Source: Ursus arctos (lineage: Eukaryota > Chordata > Mammalia > Carnivora > Ursidae). Taken from it: a DNA stretch of 64,000 nucleotides. The stretch covers positions 16,812,501 to 16,876,500 of the forward strand of contig NW_026622841.1 of assembly GCF_023065955.2 (NCBI RefSeq). The letters are read 5' to 3'. The notes beneath the pieces are model-generated. The model was not told the DNA's origin, did not search any database, and saw only the letters and a list, made by a program, of their open reading frames with translations. How positions within the stretch are numbered: position 1 is the first letter of the stretch; the number at the start of each line of letters is the position of its first letter. Shown here piece after piece: positions 35,803 through 47,046 of the stretch. The translations under genes and the position numbers were made by a program.

Positions 35803-36962
35803 GTAACAATGCTACAGCTTTGCTGTAAGTGGTCATCTAGCTCTGTGGTTTCTTCAACACACAGTCCTACAACTCATGGTTATGAAATCAATTTAGTGTA
35901 TCCTATTTAATGAAACAAACAGAACAGAGTAAAAGCAGCACAAAACCAGAAAGTGTCAGAAGCCAAAGAAGAGAAAGGAGCCACCCCACAGAGGCCCCAA
36001 GGTCAGAGAGAAGCCCAGGAGATTCTGGCAATGGGCTCCCGTCCAGATCAGACCAGGGCAGCGGGTCTGGGAAGGACATCACCAGCACAGAGCACCTACT
36101 GGGCCTGAGACTTGAAGGAACACTTGGGGGATCCTGAAGCAAACAAAATACCGGACAGGACAGGAAAAAGCACAGCTGTGCAGGGATGGCGTCACAATCC
36201 ACTCCTCAGGTCACAGTCCAGACAGAGTCACCACAATGTAAGCATGGAAAACCCACCTGGCCGACATGGTGTGGAAGGAGGGAGGACCAGGGCTGTGTGG
36301 GTGAGAGAGGGCAAAGCCCTCCCGTCCAAAGCAGGAATCCAGTTTGAAAATTCAAGTAGCAGCAACCAAATCTCGTTGAGGTTTGGAGACACAAGCTAAA
36401 AGAAGAGACCAAAGTGGCTGCCTCTCAGGAGTGGGAAACGGATACACATTTTGGGGCTCTCCCTCATTTCCTCCATGTTATTACCCCTGTCAACTGCATG
36501 CCTCTCTTCCTGGCTCTCGAGGCTTTCCCAGAGAAAGGACCACATCCCCGCTGGTGTCTACCCTCCCCTTCCTCCTCCATTCAGGCTTCCCACGGAGCCC
36601 TAGGAACCTTCTGTTCTCACAAGGGTTTCCCTGCTTCACGACAAACAGAACTCATTTCTCTGGTCTCTGCAGCGGGTTGAGCTTCGGGAGACAGAGTCTG
36701 GTGATCCAGTTTCCTGTGTTAACGAGTGAAGCCAGTGAGTAACATGGCCCATAAATGACCCCGGTGCATCTCTAGCACCAGGACAGCCCAGGGCATACCC
36801 TGTACCCTTGAGGGAACCGAGCACCCATCAAGGCATAGCTCTCAAAAGAGTCGAGGTTTTCTCTGCTTTTTGAAAGCCACTGAATACTGCTTAATCACAC
36901 TTAAAATAACTGTTTTTGGCCAGATCCGACACCTTATTACCCTTGAATTCAATGGAAATATA
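35803..36962. other. Unassigned intronic sequence
   Basis: Nothing recognised. Overlapping frames at 35903-36742 show no domain. Confidence 0.4.
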
Positions 36963-37456
36963 CAGAAAGCTCTTGACTTAACAATGGTTCGACGGCAGAT
37001 GTTAAGTCTAGGATGGAGCAAAAGCCACTTGCATTCAGGAGAAACAGTACTTGGCAGTTTGAGTGCGGATCTTGCCCAGGGCCAGTGACATGCGGTGGGA
37101 CCCTCTCCCGTGACGCTGGGCGGGCGGCAGCGACCTGGGTCCCCAACAGCCAGCGAGCATGAGGGTCAACAACGGACCCACCGCCCGCCATCTGCGCCCA
37201 CACGCGCTCTGTCCATCCCTCTGTGCGGGAATCAGCGCGGCGCAGGAGACATCGGCTCCTGACTGTCAACCAGGCTCTGCAAGCGAGGATTTTGCCCAAA
37301 GGCGGGCTCAGAGGTGTTCGGGGCACGGGTAAGGGAGGCCCGGCCAAGCTCTGATGGTCCGTAGCTAGTGTAGTCAGTGTATATCTGACATGGTATCTTG
37401 AACTCGGGGTGGCTTTATCAGGATGTAACCCCCTTATAAGTGGAGGAAGGCTGTAG
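36963..37456 (+). mobile_element. Tigger-like nonautonomous DNA transposon relic
   Basis: The left end has 'ctcttgacttaacaatggttcgac' and the right end has 'gctttatcaggatgtaaccccc' then 'ttataagtggagg'. The complement of the right end resembles the left end, forming imperfect terminal inverted repeats. The interior block 'gaggattttgcccaaaggcggg ... gtaagggaggcccggccaagctctgatggtccg' matches a common mammalian Tc1/mariner-Tigger-type element. Subfamily not assigned. The interior at 37083-37330 is unusually GC- and CpG-rich. Confidence 0.7.
37083..37330. promoter_or_regulatory. CpG-rich segment inside the Tigger-like relic
   Basis: Counting by eye gives roughly 20 CpG dinucleotides in about 250 bp of clearly GC-rich sequence (cgctgggcgggcggcagcg; cagcgcggcgcaggag), while the surrounding intron is CpG-poor. 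It approaches CpG-island criteria. Whether it is unmethylated or acts as a promoter cannot be seen from sequence. Confidence 0.4.
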
Positions 37457-37567
37457 TTACAACAGCAGGTTACCAAATGTTTAAGGACACAGGAGAAACT
37501 CTTCAGAATTTTTAAATCTAATCCATTCCTTAATTTTATTTTTCTCTCTGTGAATTAAGAAAATCAG

Positions 37568-38000
37568 TGGGGCGCCTGAGTGGAGCAGTCGGTTGAGCCT
37601 CTGATTCTTGGTTTTGGCTCAGGTCATGATCTCAGGGTCGTGAGATCAAGCCCCATGTGGGGCTCTGCATACAGTGGGGAGTCTGCTTAAGATCCCTCCC
37701 TTTGTCCCCCCGCTCAGGCGCTCCCTGTCACTCTCTCTCTCCCTCAAATAAATAAATCTTTTTTTCAAAAAAGATTTATTTATTTGACAGAAATAGCGAG
37801 AGAGCGAGCGAGCACAAGCTGGGGGAGCAGCAGGCAGAGGGAGAGGGAGAAGCAGACTCCCCTCTGAGCAAGGAGCCCGACATGGGGCTCGATCCCAGGA
37901 CCCTGGGATCATGACCTGAGCCGAAGGCAGATGCTTCACCAACCAAGCCACCTAGTGTCCCTCAAATAAATAAATAAATATTAAAAAGAAAAAAAAAAAG
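37568..38000 (+). mobile_element. CAN SINE interrupted in its tail by another SINE
   Basis: Outer copy with head tggggcgcctgagtggagcag at 37568. The body runs to the (AAAT)n tail at about 37757, is broken by the minus-strand SINE at 37758-37958, and resumes as tail at 37959-38000. Outer target duplications: aagaaaatcag (37557-37567) and aagaaaatcag (38002-38012). Confidence 0.94.
37758..37958 (-). mobile_element. CAN SINE nested in the tail of another SINE
   Basis: Full-length reversed copy flanked by perfect 17-bp duplications ccctcaaataaataaat (37741-37757 and 37959-37975), made from the outer SINE's CT-rich/A-rich junction. It is younger than the outer copy and in sense orientation to NEDD4L. 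The pair forms an inverted repeat of about 190 bp per arm. Confidence 0.96.
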
Positions 38001-38012
38001 AAAGAAAATCAG

Positions 38013-39095
38013 GCTACGATCCCATTTTAGTGGCAAACCTGTCAGCCAGTGCACACAGCACTGGGGGATAACAGGTTCAGTTTTGAGGAGTCAAGGAAAC
38101 AAAAATGTGCCCAAAGGAAACTACTAGAATAGAGCTGAGCTGGAACAGCCTCTCCTCACACCCTCAACATCTCAATGGCTGATTTCCTCAGCTTCTCTGG
38201 TTCCTCCCTTGCTCCTTCACTGTAGAGCGACCTTATGAGAAGTTTCCTTAGTCCCGCTTATCCCATAAACCTTTCCCTTGCTACTCTGGACCCTCCTCAA
38301 GTCCCCCTTTGCGAAGGCTCCCACCCATTCATTCTCCTCCAGTTTCCCGCTAGCAAACAAAAATCGCTTCAAGACAGAGAACCGGACTTGAACCAGAGTT
38401 CTCCAGCCTCGCCCCACACCCAGCTGCAACTCTGGGGAGAGAGGCCACTTGGCAAACAGACAAGCGTCAGTGCCAGTCCCCAAACAAGCAGACCGTGTGT
38501 CATTATAACCACTCTGCCAGCAGCTTACTCAGGCAGACTCATCTCAACGCTGGGGCAGGACTCGGGAAAGTTCTTCCTGGAAACCCCACTTTCTCTGTTC
38601 ATGTAGAACAATCACCCCTTTTCTTGCCAAGGGATTAAATGGCGGAGACTGCTTCCCACAGAGAGCCAAAATTGGTATGAACCGCCACAATAGCAAGACA
38701 GGAGACATCCTCAGCATGTGAGCTGTGCTCTCCTTTATTTACTTGCTTTACCTCTAAGACACAAAAAGCTTCCAACTGAGTCCGCATTTGTAAGCTCCCT
38801 TTGATTCCCTAGTGGACACGGGGAGTACTGGGTCTGCCAGTCCAACTACCTTGTGCTCAGCCATGGTGGGGGAGCCAGGGGAGGCAGAGCCAGTGTTTAG
38901 CTCCTGGCCAACCTCAGGAGGGCTACTGACATCAATGAGCAAAACGAAAACCCAGTGTCTTCTCCAGGAAACGGGTGAGGACTGTCTGAATAGCTGGGCT
39001 CTCCCTACACGAGACCTGCTTCCATTATTCCCCTACCCTGTCTGGCTTCCCTCATTGTAAGACCCAAAGACAAACAAAACCACCCCACAAATCAA
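38013..39095. other. Unassigned intronic sequence
   Basis: Nothing recognised. Confidence 0.4.
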
Positions 39096-39107
39096 GGGGG
39101 GGGGGGG
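39096..39107. repeat. G12 homopolymer
   Basis: About twelve G after 'aatcaa', followed by aggaac. Confidence 0.88.
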
Positions 39108-39584
39108 AGGAACACTGCAAGTCCACGCACCAGGAATACCAATGAAGAAAACTTTGTAAATGCAAGAAAAGCCAAGAACCAGTGGGGAATTTACTAGAAA
39201 GAGGTCGGCTGCAGCCAAGTATGCCAAAGGTTAGTTTTTGCAGAATGCCTCAGATCACAACTTGGAATTTCACACTCTGCACTGACAGAACTTCTAGAAA
39301 GAAAGTGATTTTTTTATCTGTCAGTTCAAGATCAGGTGGCCTCCACCTCAAAGTTCATAGATAATCAGAAGGGCAAACCAAGAAAGAAGGCTCTGCAAAC
39401 ACTTCCCATCCATGCCTCTCAGAAGAGGCACAAGCACTGGCGTTCACAACAAACCACAGTTTAGAAAGCACATTCCCTGAGTGTGAGAGTCATGAAGCTA
39501 CAGCAGGAGGCCAAAGTCACCGCAGGTCTCAAGAAGCTGGGCTAATCTGCCACATCGCGAGCCCCTCCCTTCCCGTCTGGAAGG
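39108..39584. other. Unassigned intronic sequence
   Basis: Nothing recognised. Confidence 0.4.
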
Positions 39585-39725
39585 CTCAACATTCACCTCT
39601 CCTTCATTCACTCATACTCATCACGCGGCGCTGGAGGGCTTACTAGGGGCAGGCATCACAGCAGGAGGCCACTGCCTTCAGGGAGCTGGAAATACATAAG
39701 CAGGCAGTTCCTGTAAAACGGGAAC
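39585..39725 (-). mobile_element. L2 LINE 3' end fragment, minus strand
   Basis: 'tccttcattcactcatactcatcacgcggcgctggagggcttactaggggcaggc' (39601-39655), then 'cttcagggagctggaaatac', is the complement of the L2 3' end order. Old. Confidence 0.45.
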
Positions 39726-39914
39726 CCCCTGATTCAAGGATACAAAGGGCACAGTCCTGTCACAGCAACCCTAGGTCAGAATGGAAAGAAAACATAATTC
39801 TGAAATTTCACTTAGGACATGGAATTGCTTTGATGGATTTGGGTGACACATGACAGCAAAAAGTAAGAATGTGAAGTTCCATTCTCTACACCTCACAATC
39901 TCATCCCCCAAAAT

Positions 39915-39930
39915 GGGGGGGGGGGGGGGG
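39915..39930. repeat. G16 homopolymer
   Basis: Sixteen G between 'ccccaaaat' and 'acagg'. Confidence 0.92.
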
Positions 39931-40122
39931 ACAGGAGCTCGTACTCTGCTCGTAAAGCACTCAAAACACAGGACAGCAGAGTGAGCGCTTACTATGCTAG
40001 CATTTTCATCATCATGAAACGTACACAAGGTAGTCCATGTGCATGGAAGGGAAAAGATGTTTGCTTCATTGTATTAGAAGATTACGAAAAAATCAACTTG
40101 CAGTTTTAACTCATTTAAATAC

Positions 40123-40130
40123 ATGTGTGT

Positions 40131-40172
<42 letters not shown>
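40123..40172. repeat. (TG)n/(AC)20 microsatellite with palindromic junction
   Basis: A short TG run (40124-40132) is joined to twenty AC units (40133-40172). The junction gtgtgtgtacacacac is self-complementary, so the site could extrude a small cruciform as well as form Z-DNA. Highly likely to be polymorphic. Confidence 0.95.
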
Positions 40173-40174
<2 letters not shown>

Positions 40175-40415
40175 TTAATGCTAAGAGTCTGTGATCTAAA
40201 GTAAAAAAAGATGTGAATTCAAGTCCTGACCCAGCCACTTCATCTGACACATCAGCCGTAAACAAGCTTCTTTATCATCCTCTGGGCTCCAACCCCATCT
40301 ACAAAAGGGAAGTGACATCTACCTCCCAGGGGCAAGATTCAATGTGGGGCTTGAGAAAACCTTTGTAAACCCTGGAGCTGTGCAAACATTAGAGAAGTGA
40401 AAATAACCGGCATAG
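40175..40415 (+). mobile_element. MIR SINE, plus strand
   Basis: MIR order: 'aagagtctgtgatctaaag', 'gatgtgaattcaagtcctgacccagccactt', 'ctacaaaagggaagtgacatctacctccc' and 'gaaaacctttgtaaaccctgg'. Confidence 0.7.
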
Positions 40416-40574
40416 AAACTTCAGGAGCTCATTCTCCTAATTATACCTTTCCTCAAGGGATGTTAAATAAACAGTATCATTTAAGCATATAAACCCATAA
40501 GAATTCCATTTGGGTCAAAACCATGGATTTCCCAAATAAATCAGGAAAGACACCCAACTCTCAGCTGTTACTCA

Positions 40575-40660
40575 TGTTCCATTCATTCATTCAACAAATG
40601 TTTACTGAGGACCACATACCAGACATTTAGAATAAGAGAGCCTCATAGCACCAGGAATAA
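40575..40660 (-). mobile_element. L2 LINE 3' end fragment, minus strand
   Basis: 'cattcattcattcaacaaatgtttactgaggaccacataccag' (40580-40622) is the complement of the L2 3' terminus. Confidence 0.6.
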
Positions 40661-40999
40661 CTAAAATCCACAAAGAGGCCCCTCCATCTGGGTTTGGAAT
40701 GCACACTATGGTTTTTAAAGCCAGTGTTAACTCCTGAATAAGAGTTAACTAACATTTGTTATTTGAGTTTAATGGTTTCCTAACGCATCTCTTAAGGTTC
40801 ACAGTCCTCTAGCTACCACATCTGTTAAAATCACTTTTCACAGATTGCCTTTTGACATTTGTCACAATAGTTTTTTGAGTTCAAATCACAGATACTCTTA
40901 TCACCTTCAAGAAACAAATCAAATCAGAACAAAACACCAGAATAATACTGACTGCTCAGTTCAAAGTCTTCAACAGCTCAGAAAGGCACCTGCCATTTG

Positions 41000-41135
41000 C
41001 CAAGCACCATGTACTCACGAACTCATAAATTCCATAACGCCAAGTCATGCCATCATGCCATTTTACGGATGAGGAAACTGGAGACTATGATAGATTATTT
41101 ACCAAGAGCACTCTGGAGCAGAGTAACCTTGCCAC
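41000..41135 (-). mobile_element. MIR SINE fragment, minus strand
   Basis: 'ccaagcaccatgtactcacgaactcataaattccataacgcc' (41000-41041) and 'cattttacggatgaggaaactggag' are the complement of the MIR 3' half. Confidence 0.65.
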
Positions 41136-43369
41136 TGCCCTGACAGTAGAGAGTTCAAAAGTAATGACCCTAAATTACTGAAGTACCCTTTGTTATGCTA
41201 TAACCCAAAAGGAAAATGTTCACTCGATCACAGTATATTACATATTAAATTCATATCTGCAAATAATCATTTAAATGAACCATCCCTTCTATCCACCCTA
41301 GGTGGCCACCCCACGGTTAAGTCATCCTGTGGAAGTCCCATAGGTTTTCCTTTCCTAATCCCCTTTCCAGTGAGTGGCAAAACAAAACAAGAACAAAAGA
41401 CCCACAGGAACAAAACCTTTTTAAAGTGGTAAGAGCCTATATGGCAGGATAAGGCTGAAAGGCTTTTAAAATAACTAGTAGGAGAGAACAGAACTTAGGG
41501 ACATGGCCAACCAGCCAGGGATCTTCTGTTTCTCACCTTAACCTGGTGCTTTTAGAGTTACGTAGTCTTAATCCTCTGCTCCAGCAATGAGGGGAGGGGG
41601 TGGGGGGAGGAGAGAAAGGATGCAGGGCTAACAGAGGTTCTGCAGGCAGAGAGAAGGAAGAAGACCTGTCTTAGAACAGAAAGTGCATGTTTTCTCCCAT
41701 CTTTTCAGAACAAATTTACATTAGAACATGTCTCAAACGGTATCATCAAATTTGTTAAGAAACACGGTCAAAATTCTACATTGTTCTTCCCACAACTTTA
41801 CAAGGACACATCAACAGAGGAGTCCAGGAAGCCTCTGTTAAAAAACAAACAAACACAAAACAAAAATTCAAAGAACACGGCTTGGTGAAAAGCATCGGGC
41901 CATGAGCTCTACCATCAGCACTTCTGCTAGCCAGCAAGCAAACCAGGATGCACAAAAGGAATCCGGACTGCGGGGGTGACAAGCTCCATCTGGGGGTTTG
42001 TCTGTGACAAATCTTCCTGGAGTTACATGAAGCGGAGGCACACACGCGTGCGTACATACAGTTTAATGTAATCACTTGTGGATGACCCTCTCTCACCGGG
42101 AACATTACTTTAAAACTGTAACACTTAATGGGCCAAAAAGAAAAGTGGAAACTAAGATGGGTGCTTCATTGAAATGGAGAAGCTTCCAGAATGGAGAAGA
42201 TGACCAATCGAAATGATGAGCCAGACGAACTATGAGTTTCCACTCTTTTATCTGATCCCAGGACATGATGCACACAGCTATGCTCGCATTCTAGGCCAGT
42301 ACGCGTACTGGAGCCCAAAGTAGATGACTTACGGTGTTCACCACCGTAAGTTCTCCTGAGTCAACGGTTCTGTTCTCCTCCTAGTGTTGATAACTGAGAA
42401 CAAGGCAAGGCTGCTCACAGCCTCCTCTGTTAAGACTTTTGTGGAAAGAAACAAAAGCAACTGGCCAGACAACTTTCTGAGGACCTTCTCTATCAGAGAT
42501 CTGGGCTGAATCAACCACACGTCTGCATATTCAATAGAGCAAGAAAGCACATGCTATTTTTTTTCAACTCTCCCATGTGTAATCTGGATTTTGTGCTACT
42601 GTAAAAACAAATGCTAGAAAATCTAACCCCCCTGCAAAACCTCCTCTCTTGATAAGAGAAATCTTATACATGCATGACGGGCACTTCATAGCTCGGAACT
42701 AACCGCCCCATCGTGGGTATGTGTGCACAGCAGACCCAGTTACTGTAGGTAGGAAATCATTAACGGAGTACAGTGAGATCACTCTCCGGAATCCAAAGGC
42801 CAAAATCAACCAGGAAAAACAAAAGCATCACTGCCCTCAACATCCAACAGAGACTGCATTCTACGCTCCAGGCGTTTCAATGTGCTATTCAGCCACAGTG
42901 CTTGTGAAGCAGGAAAAGTTTTGAATCTGTGGAATCCCAGCATTATATAATGCTAACACCAAGTGCCATCTAGTCATACCTGCCTCCAAACCTAGAAGGG
43001 CAAGGCAAAGCCAGGTCTCCTGCACTGGTCATGCATGGGTCAGGGTAGGAATCTCAGAGAACAAGATAAGGGTACCCAATGGAAGAAGGAAACAGAACAT
43101 GCTTTAGGTTGCATTTTATTGTTTATATTATGGAATTTACATTTTTGGACTTGAAACTTCCAGTTGCCTAGATGCTTGAATCATATACTCAGAGGTAGCT
43201 GGACAGAAATATTCCCACCCGCCCCCAATAGAATCGTTGCAGAGATTGGGCTCTTTCACCTATTAAGTTTCCTAGAATAACCACAACCAGGGATGCTGAG
43301 ATGACTAAATGAATCATAACGGAAAATGTATATCTTAAAGCTTCATGCAGCCAAATTACTGTATTTAAA
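41136..43369. other. Unassigned intronic sequence
   Basis: About 2.2 kb without a recognisable element. Short frames only. Confidence 0.4.
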
Positions 43370-43580
43370 ACTGCAACAGTATTGCCCAGAACTTTCTATG
43401 ACGTCTGCAATGCCCCCACATAACAGCTACTAGCCACAGGTCATTACCGAGCATTTGAAAAGGGGCTACTGCCACGGAGGACTTGAACTTTAACTTTCAT
43501 TTAGCTTTAACTCATCTCCACAGGACTAGCCCCACGTGGCTAGTGCTTCCTGATTGGCGGGCATAGCTCTAATCCCGGGA
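43370..43580. mobile_element. Probable old DNA transposon (hAT-like), family uncertain
   Basis: 'aactttctatgacgtctgcaatgcc', 'agctactagccacaggtcattaccgagcatttgaaaaggggct' and 'gactagccccacgtggctagtg' (43391-43540) follow a common old mammalian repeat whose consensus carries 'ctagccacatgtggct' on both sides. The 'agccacgtggct'-like palindromes are visible. Confidence 0.45.
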
Positions 43581-45525
43581 AGTGGCAGACAATGCCATAC
43601 TGTACGGTGTTGTCAGAGAAAAGCATAGAAGCATCAGCAGGTGAACAGAGAAAAAGGCTACACCAGCAAAGAGTAGCCGTCTGGGCCTTACCCACCCCAG
43701 AAAGGAAGGAGACATGAATGCAGAGAGAAATGCAGACGTGCTCTTGTCAGTCAACAAGGAGGTAGGACAGGGCCGGACAGGCAGCACCCAAAGGTGCCAG
43801 GGCGGAGGTGAGCAAGATGGCAGAACGAGTGCTCTGCGGGCTGACCTTCCTGAGAGGGGCGACAGAGCCCCACAAGGAAGTAAGCCTATTGCAGGGGTTG
43901 GGGAAGGGCTACTCGGAAGCCTCCAGGCTTCAGACTGAGGTCTGGTGTCCCATCCAGGTGACATCCTTGGGCACTCTCAGAAGTGACAACTGGTCAACGC
44001 TAGTCATCAGAGGAGGAATAGACAGTTTCACGCTTGCAAGGGGAAGGTTAAGAAGGTGGACCATGGAAAGTGTAGAATCTAGTCTCTGAAGGTCCCTTTC
44101 TATGAAGTGAAGCACAAAAGCCATTGGGAATGGCAGGAGAGGGACACAGAATTTTTAAGGAAATTTTAAAAGAGAAATGTTATAAGGCCTATTTCCATAC
44201 CATTTGGAATGATCCCATAGAAAGAAGAACTAAGTGCAGGAGAGACAGCCTCAAGGAGCTGAGAGGAGATTCCTCAGGGGAGAAAGGTGGCCGTGGACAA
44301 GAACAGGCCAGTGCTTCCGTGGTTTTAGGTGACGAGGCAGAGGCAAGAAGCAGTCTGACTGAATGGTCTCTTATTCTCAATGAAACAAAAAGCAAAGTCA
44401 TTGGCTACGAAAAGGGGGAGGCAGGCTGGAGAACACTGAGGAGAGATCAGAGGGGGTGAAATGATTCAAGAAGTGTACGAAGACGCGGGACAGATGTCCA
44501 TCTGAGGCAGGCGGTCCCGAGTGTGATGAGAGTCCTGCCGGTGCCACTTTGGAACAGTTGAGAAAACAAGCCTAAGCACCGCGGAGACTCTAACTGGGGC
44601 TGGTGGGGGTTCCCTCGGGAAGTGCAATGGGGTAAGAGGACCAAGGGGGCTTGGTTGATTACAGGAGGGAACCATGAAGTCCGGGCCACGGACAGAAGCC
44701 ACCTGAAGGTGGGTGACAGGTGGTGGGGTCCACAGTTCTGCAGAACGCTCAGTGATGGAGTGCCAGACTGGCATAGAAGCTTGGGAGTGTTAAGACTAAG
44801 AGTGAGGTGCTTTGTTTTACAATTCCCATCCCAATCAGGACAAGAAGATCTACAGAGGGTCGCTAAAACGAGGTGGGGACAGGCTACTGGAGCCGAGGAG
44901 GTCAAGAATGGAGGCCAGGCTGCTGGGTGGGAGAGTGGGGGGATCATCAATGTGGGTACCGAAGTTTCCCACGTGGTGACGGGGGCTGACACGAGAAGGA
45001 GGTCACCCATGAATGAGGGCCGGGGCCCAGAGGCAAGGACAGAACCAGGTGGGTGAAGGGGGCCACAGCCGTTGGCCCAAGCTCCACTGGGGCTCAGGTT
45101 TAAGAGGGGGAAAGACAGGTTAGCTGGAAAGAACAATAGGGGAAAATGACGCCCTGAGGAGACTGGAAGGGAAGCCGCGTCCTCTCGGGACCGCCAGCCA
45201 GGCTTCTGTAGAGCAAAGAGGCTGCCAGTGCGCACAGTCGTTGTAACAGGTGACGCCACTTTACAACTGGTTTGTGGGCGGAGGGTACACCCGTCAGGTA
45301 GAGCGTCCTCATTCCCAGGTACCTAAGCAGGCCTCCCTGGAGAGGCTACCACAAGCTTCGAGGCTCTTACACAGGGCAAGCTCGAAGTATAAACAGGAAG
45401 GCATCTCCAGAGCTCCCTAAAGCCCATGAGCGACTGCGAACAGCCAACCCTGTCATTAGCTTGTTGACCTGCAACCATCCCTTCCACGCCGGCCCTACAG
45501 CAGGATGACGGCTTTAAACCAAAGT
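43581..45525. other. Purine-rich intronic stretch, probably ancient repeat, unresolved
   Basis: About 1.9 kb. The part 44310-44460 ('gtgacgaggcagaggcaagaagcagtctgactgaatggtctc' and following) feels like an old dispersed repeat, but I cannot name it. The longest open frame of the window (45259-44447, minus) lies here. Its Ser/Pro/Leu-rich reading has no domain, no visible splice context and no homologue I recognise. Confidence 0.4.
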
Positions 45526-45528
45526 CAG

Positions 45529-45548
45529 CCACCACCAGAGGGCGACAC
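45529..45548 (+). promoter_or_regulatory. CTCF-like binding motif
   Basis: Sequence ccaccaccagagggcgacac closely fits the CTCF core (CCACCAGAGGGCGC-type). A single motif match by eye; occupancy is unknown. Confidence 0.5.
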
Positions 45549-45699
45549 AGCCCAAAGACCCGAGTAACTCCCAGGCACGACTTTCAATTAAACAAACCTC
45601 TAGGCGGGAGCCGCCTCTGGCTGAATGTCTCTGAACTTCACTTAGTTCCGTTTTGAGCGCGGACTACTATAAAAAACACGGAAAGGACCACAGGTAGGG

Positions 45700-45882
45700 A
45701 CAGGTCCAGAAAAAGGGCTCAAAGCCTTTATACCAAACTGGTTACCACTGGGTTGCCTCTGGCAAGAGAGAGCAGGGGGGAGGGGGGAGATGCACAAAGG
45801 CTCACACTCACTTTCTCATCTATTCGCTATGTTGATTACCTTTCAAGAGTGCCTTCACATGTTCTCTGTATCACTTAAAAAC
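45700..45882 (+). mobile_element. Old L1M/HAL1-like 3' end fragment
   Basis: 'ggttaccactgggttgcctctggc' (45739-45762) then 'ttcacatgttctctgtatcactt' fits the 3' end of old L1-type elements. Strongly decayed. Confidence 0.4.
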
Positions 45883-45895
45883 GCATTCAGAATTA

Positions 45896-46067
45896 GGGGC
45901 GCCTGGGTGGCTCAGTCGGGTGAGCCTGACTCTTGGTTCTGGCTCAGGTTATGATCTCGAGGTGATGAGATCAGGGCCCCCATTGGGCTCCATGCTCAGC
46001 TGGGAGTCTGCTGGAGGTTCTCCCCCTCTCCCTCTCAAAATCTTTTTAAAAAATTAAAAGTAAAAAA
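45896..46067 (+). mobile_element. CAN SINE
   Basis: Head ggggcgcctgggtggctcag. Target duplications cattcagaattag (45883-45895) and cattaaaaattag (46068-46080), two mismatches. Confidence 0.94.
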
Positions 46068-46219
46068 CATTAAAAATTAGAAGGTAACAATCATAGACAG
46101 AAAACTTATCATGGGAAGCAAACTTTAGGAAGAGTCAAAATAGAAGGAGACCCAATTCAGCAGAGAGAGGCTGGGGCGGCGCTTGGACAGGATCCAAAAT
46201 CCATCTCATCTAATTCTAT

Positions 46220-46312
46220 ACTTTGTCCTTGAAGAAAACAGGGATTAAGTAATTTGCTCAAGTAACAGGGGCAAAATTAGAATAACATCCCAGTTTCATC
46301 CAGGATCCTAGT
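46220..46312 (-). mobile_element. MIR SINE fragment, minus strand
   Basis: 'gggattaagtaatttgctcaagtaacaggggcaaaattagaataacatcccag' (46240-46292) is the complement of the MIR core. Confidence 0.5.
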
Positions 46313-46581
46313 ATGTGGGAATCCTGTTTCATCCTCTATGAAAACACTGTTCAATGTTCCGTCCCCAGTTCTCTGCTTCTTCAAGGTCATTCCCACCTCT
46401 CTTGTCTTCCCTCCAAGGAGGGGGACGGGGAGCACTCAGAGATCATGTACCTGAACCGGTGTAAGTCTCCCTTCAGTCAAATTTAATTTTAACAAATACT
46501 GGTTGGCTTTTCATCTTCTGGTGGAAAACATCATGTTTACTCTATTAGAGGATATAAACATTAGACACCGATCTAGTCCTC

Positions 46582-46789
46582 GGGCACCTGAGTGGCACAG
46601 TTAGTTGACTGTCCAACTATTGGCTTTGGCTCAGGTTGTGAGCTCTGGGTCTTGGGATCCAGCCCCACCTCAGGCTCCACACTCAGCAGAGTCTGCTTGA
46701 GAGTCTCACTGCCTCTCCCTCTGCTCCTTCTCCCTCCCTGCACGCTGGCTCTCAAACGGATCTTTAAAAAAAAAATTTTTTTTCTTACG
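46582..46789 (+). mobile_element. CAN SINE, diverged
   Basis: Head cgggcacctgagtggcacag. Short target duplications tagtcctc at 46574-46581 and 46790-46797. The tail is an A9/T8 junction. Confidence 0.92.
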
Positions 46790-46840
46790 TAGTCCTCATC
46801 TTCAAATCACCCTCAGTATTTATTAAAACAGCACAAGCAG

Positions 46841-47046
46841 GGGTGCCTGGGTGGCTCAGTCATTAAGTGTCTGCCTTCGGCTCAGAGCGTGATCCCAGGG
46901 TTCTGGGATCGAGCCCTGCATTGGGCTCCCTGCTCTGCTGGGAGCCTGCTTCTTCCTCTCCCACTCCCCCTGCTTGTGTTCCCTCTCTCGCTGGCTGTCT
47001 CTCTGTCAAATAAATAAATAAAATCTTTTTTAAAAAATAAATAAAT
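46841..47046 (+). mobile_element. CAN SINE, arctoid subtype, with perfect target duplications
   Basis: Perfect 15-bp duplications aaacagcacaagcag at 46826-46840 and 47047-47061. Near-intact copy with 'gtcattaagtgtctgcc' head and (AAAT)n tail. Recent. It lies about 50 bp from the preceding SINE. Confidence 0.97.

Noticed and set aside
37083..37330. NEDD4L first exon or main promoter
   Set aside because: CpG-rich, but no reading frame for the known N-terminus followed by a donor was found, and the sequence is explained by a DNA transposon relic. Kept only as a candidate regulatory segment.
44447..45259. 270-codon open frame on the minus strand
   Set aside because: Ser/Pro/Leu-rich with no recognisable domain, signal or homologue, no splice or promoter context, and in GC-biased sequence that looks like decayed repeat. 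Open length alone is not enough.
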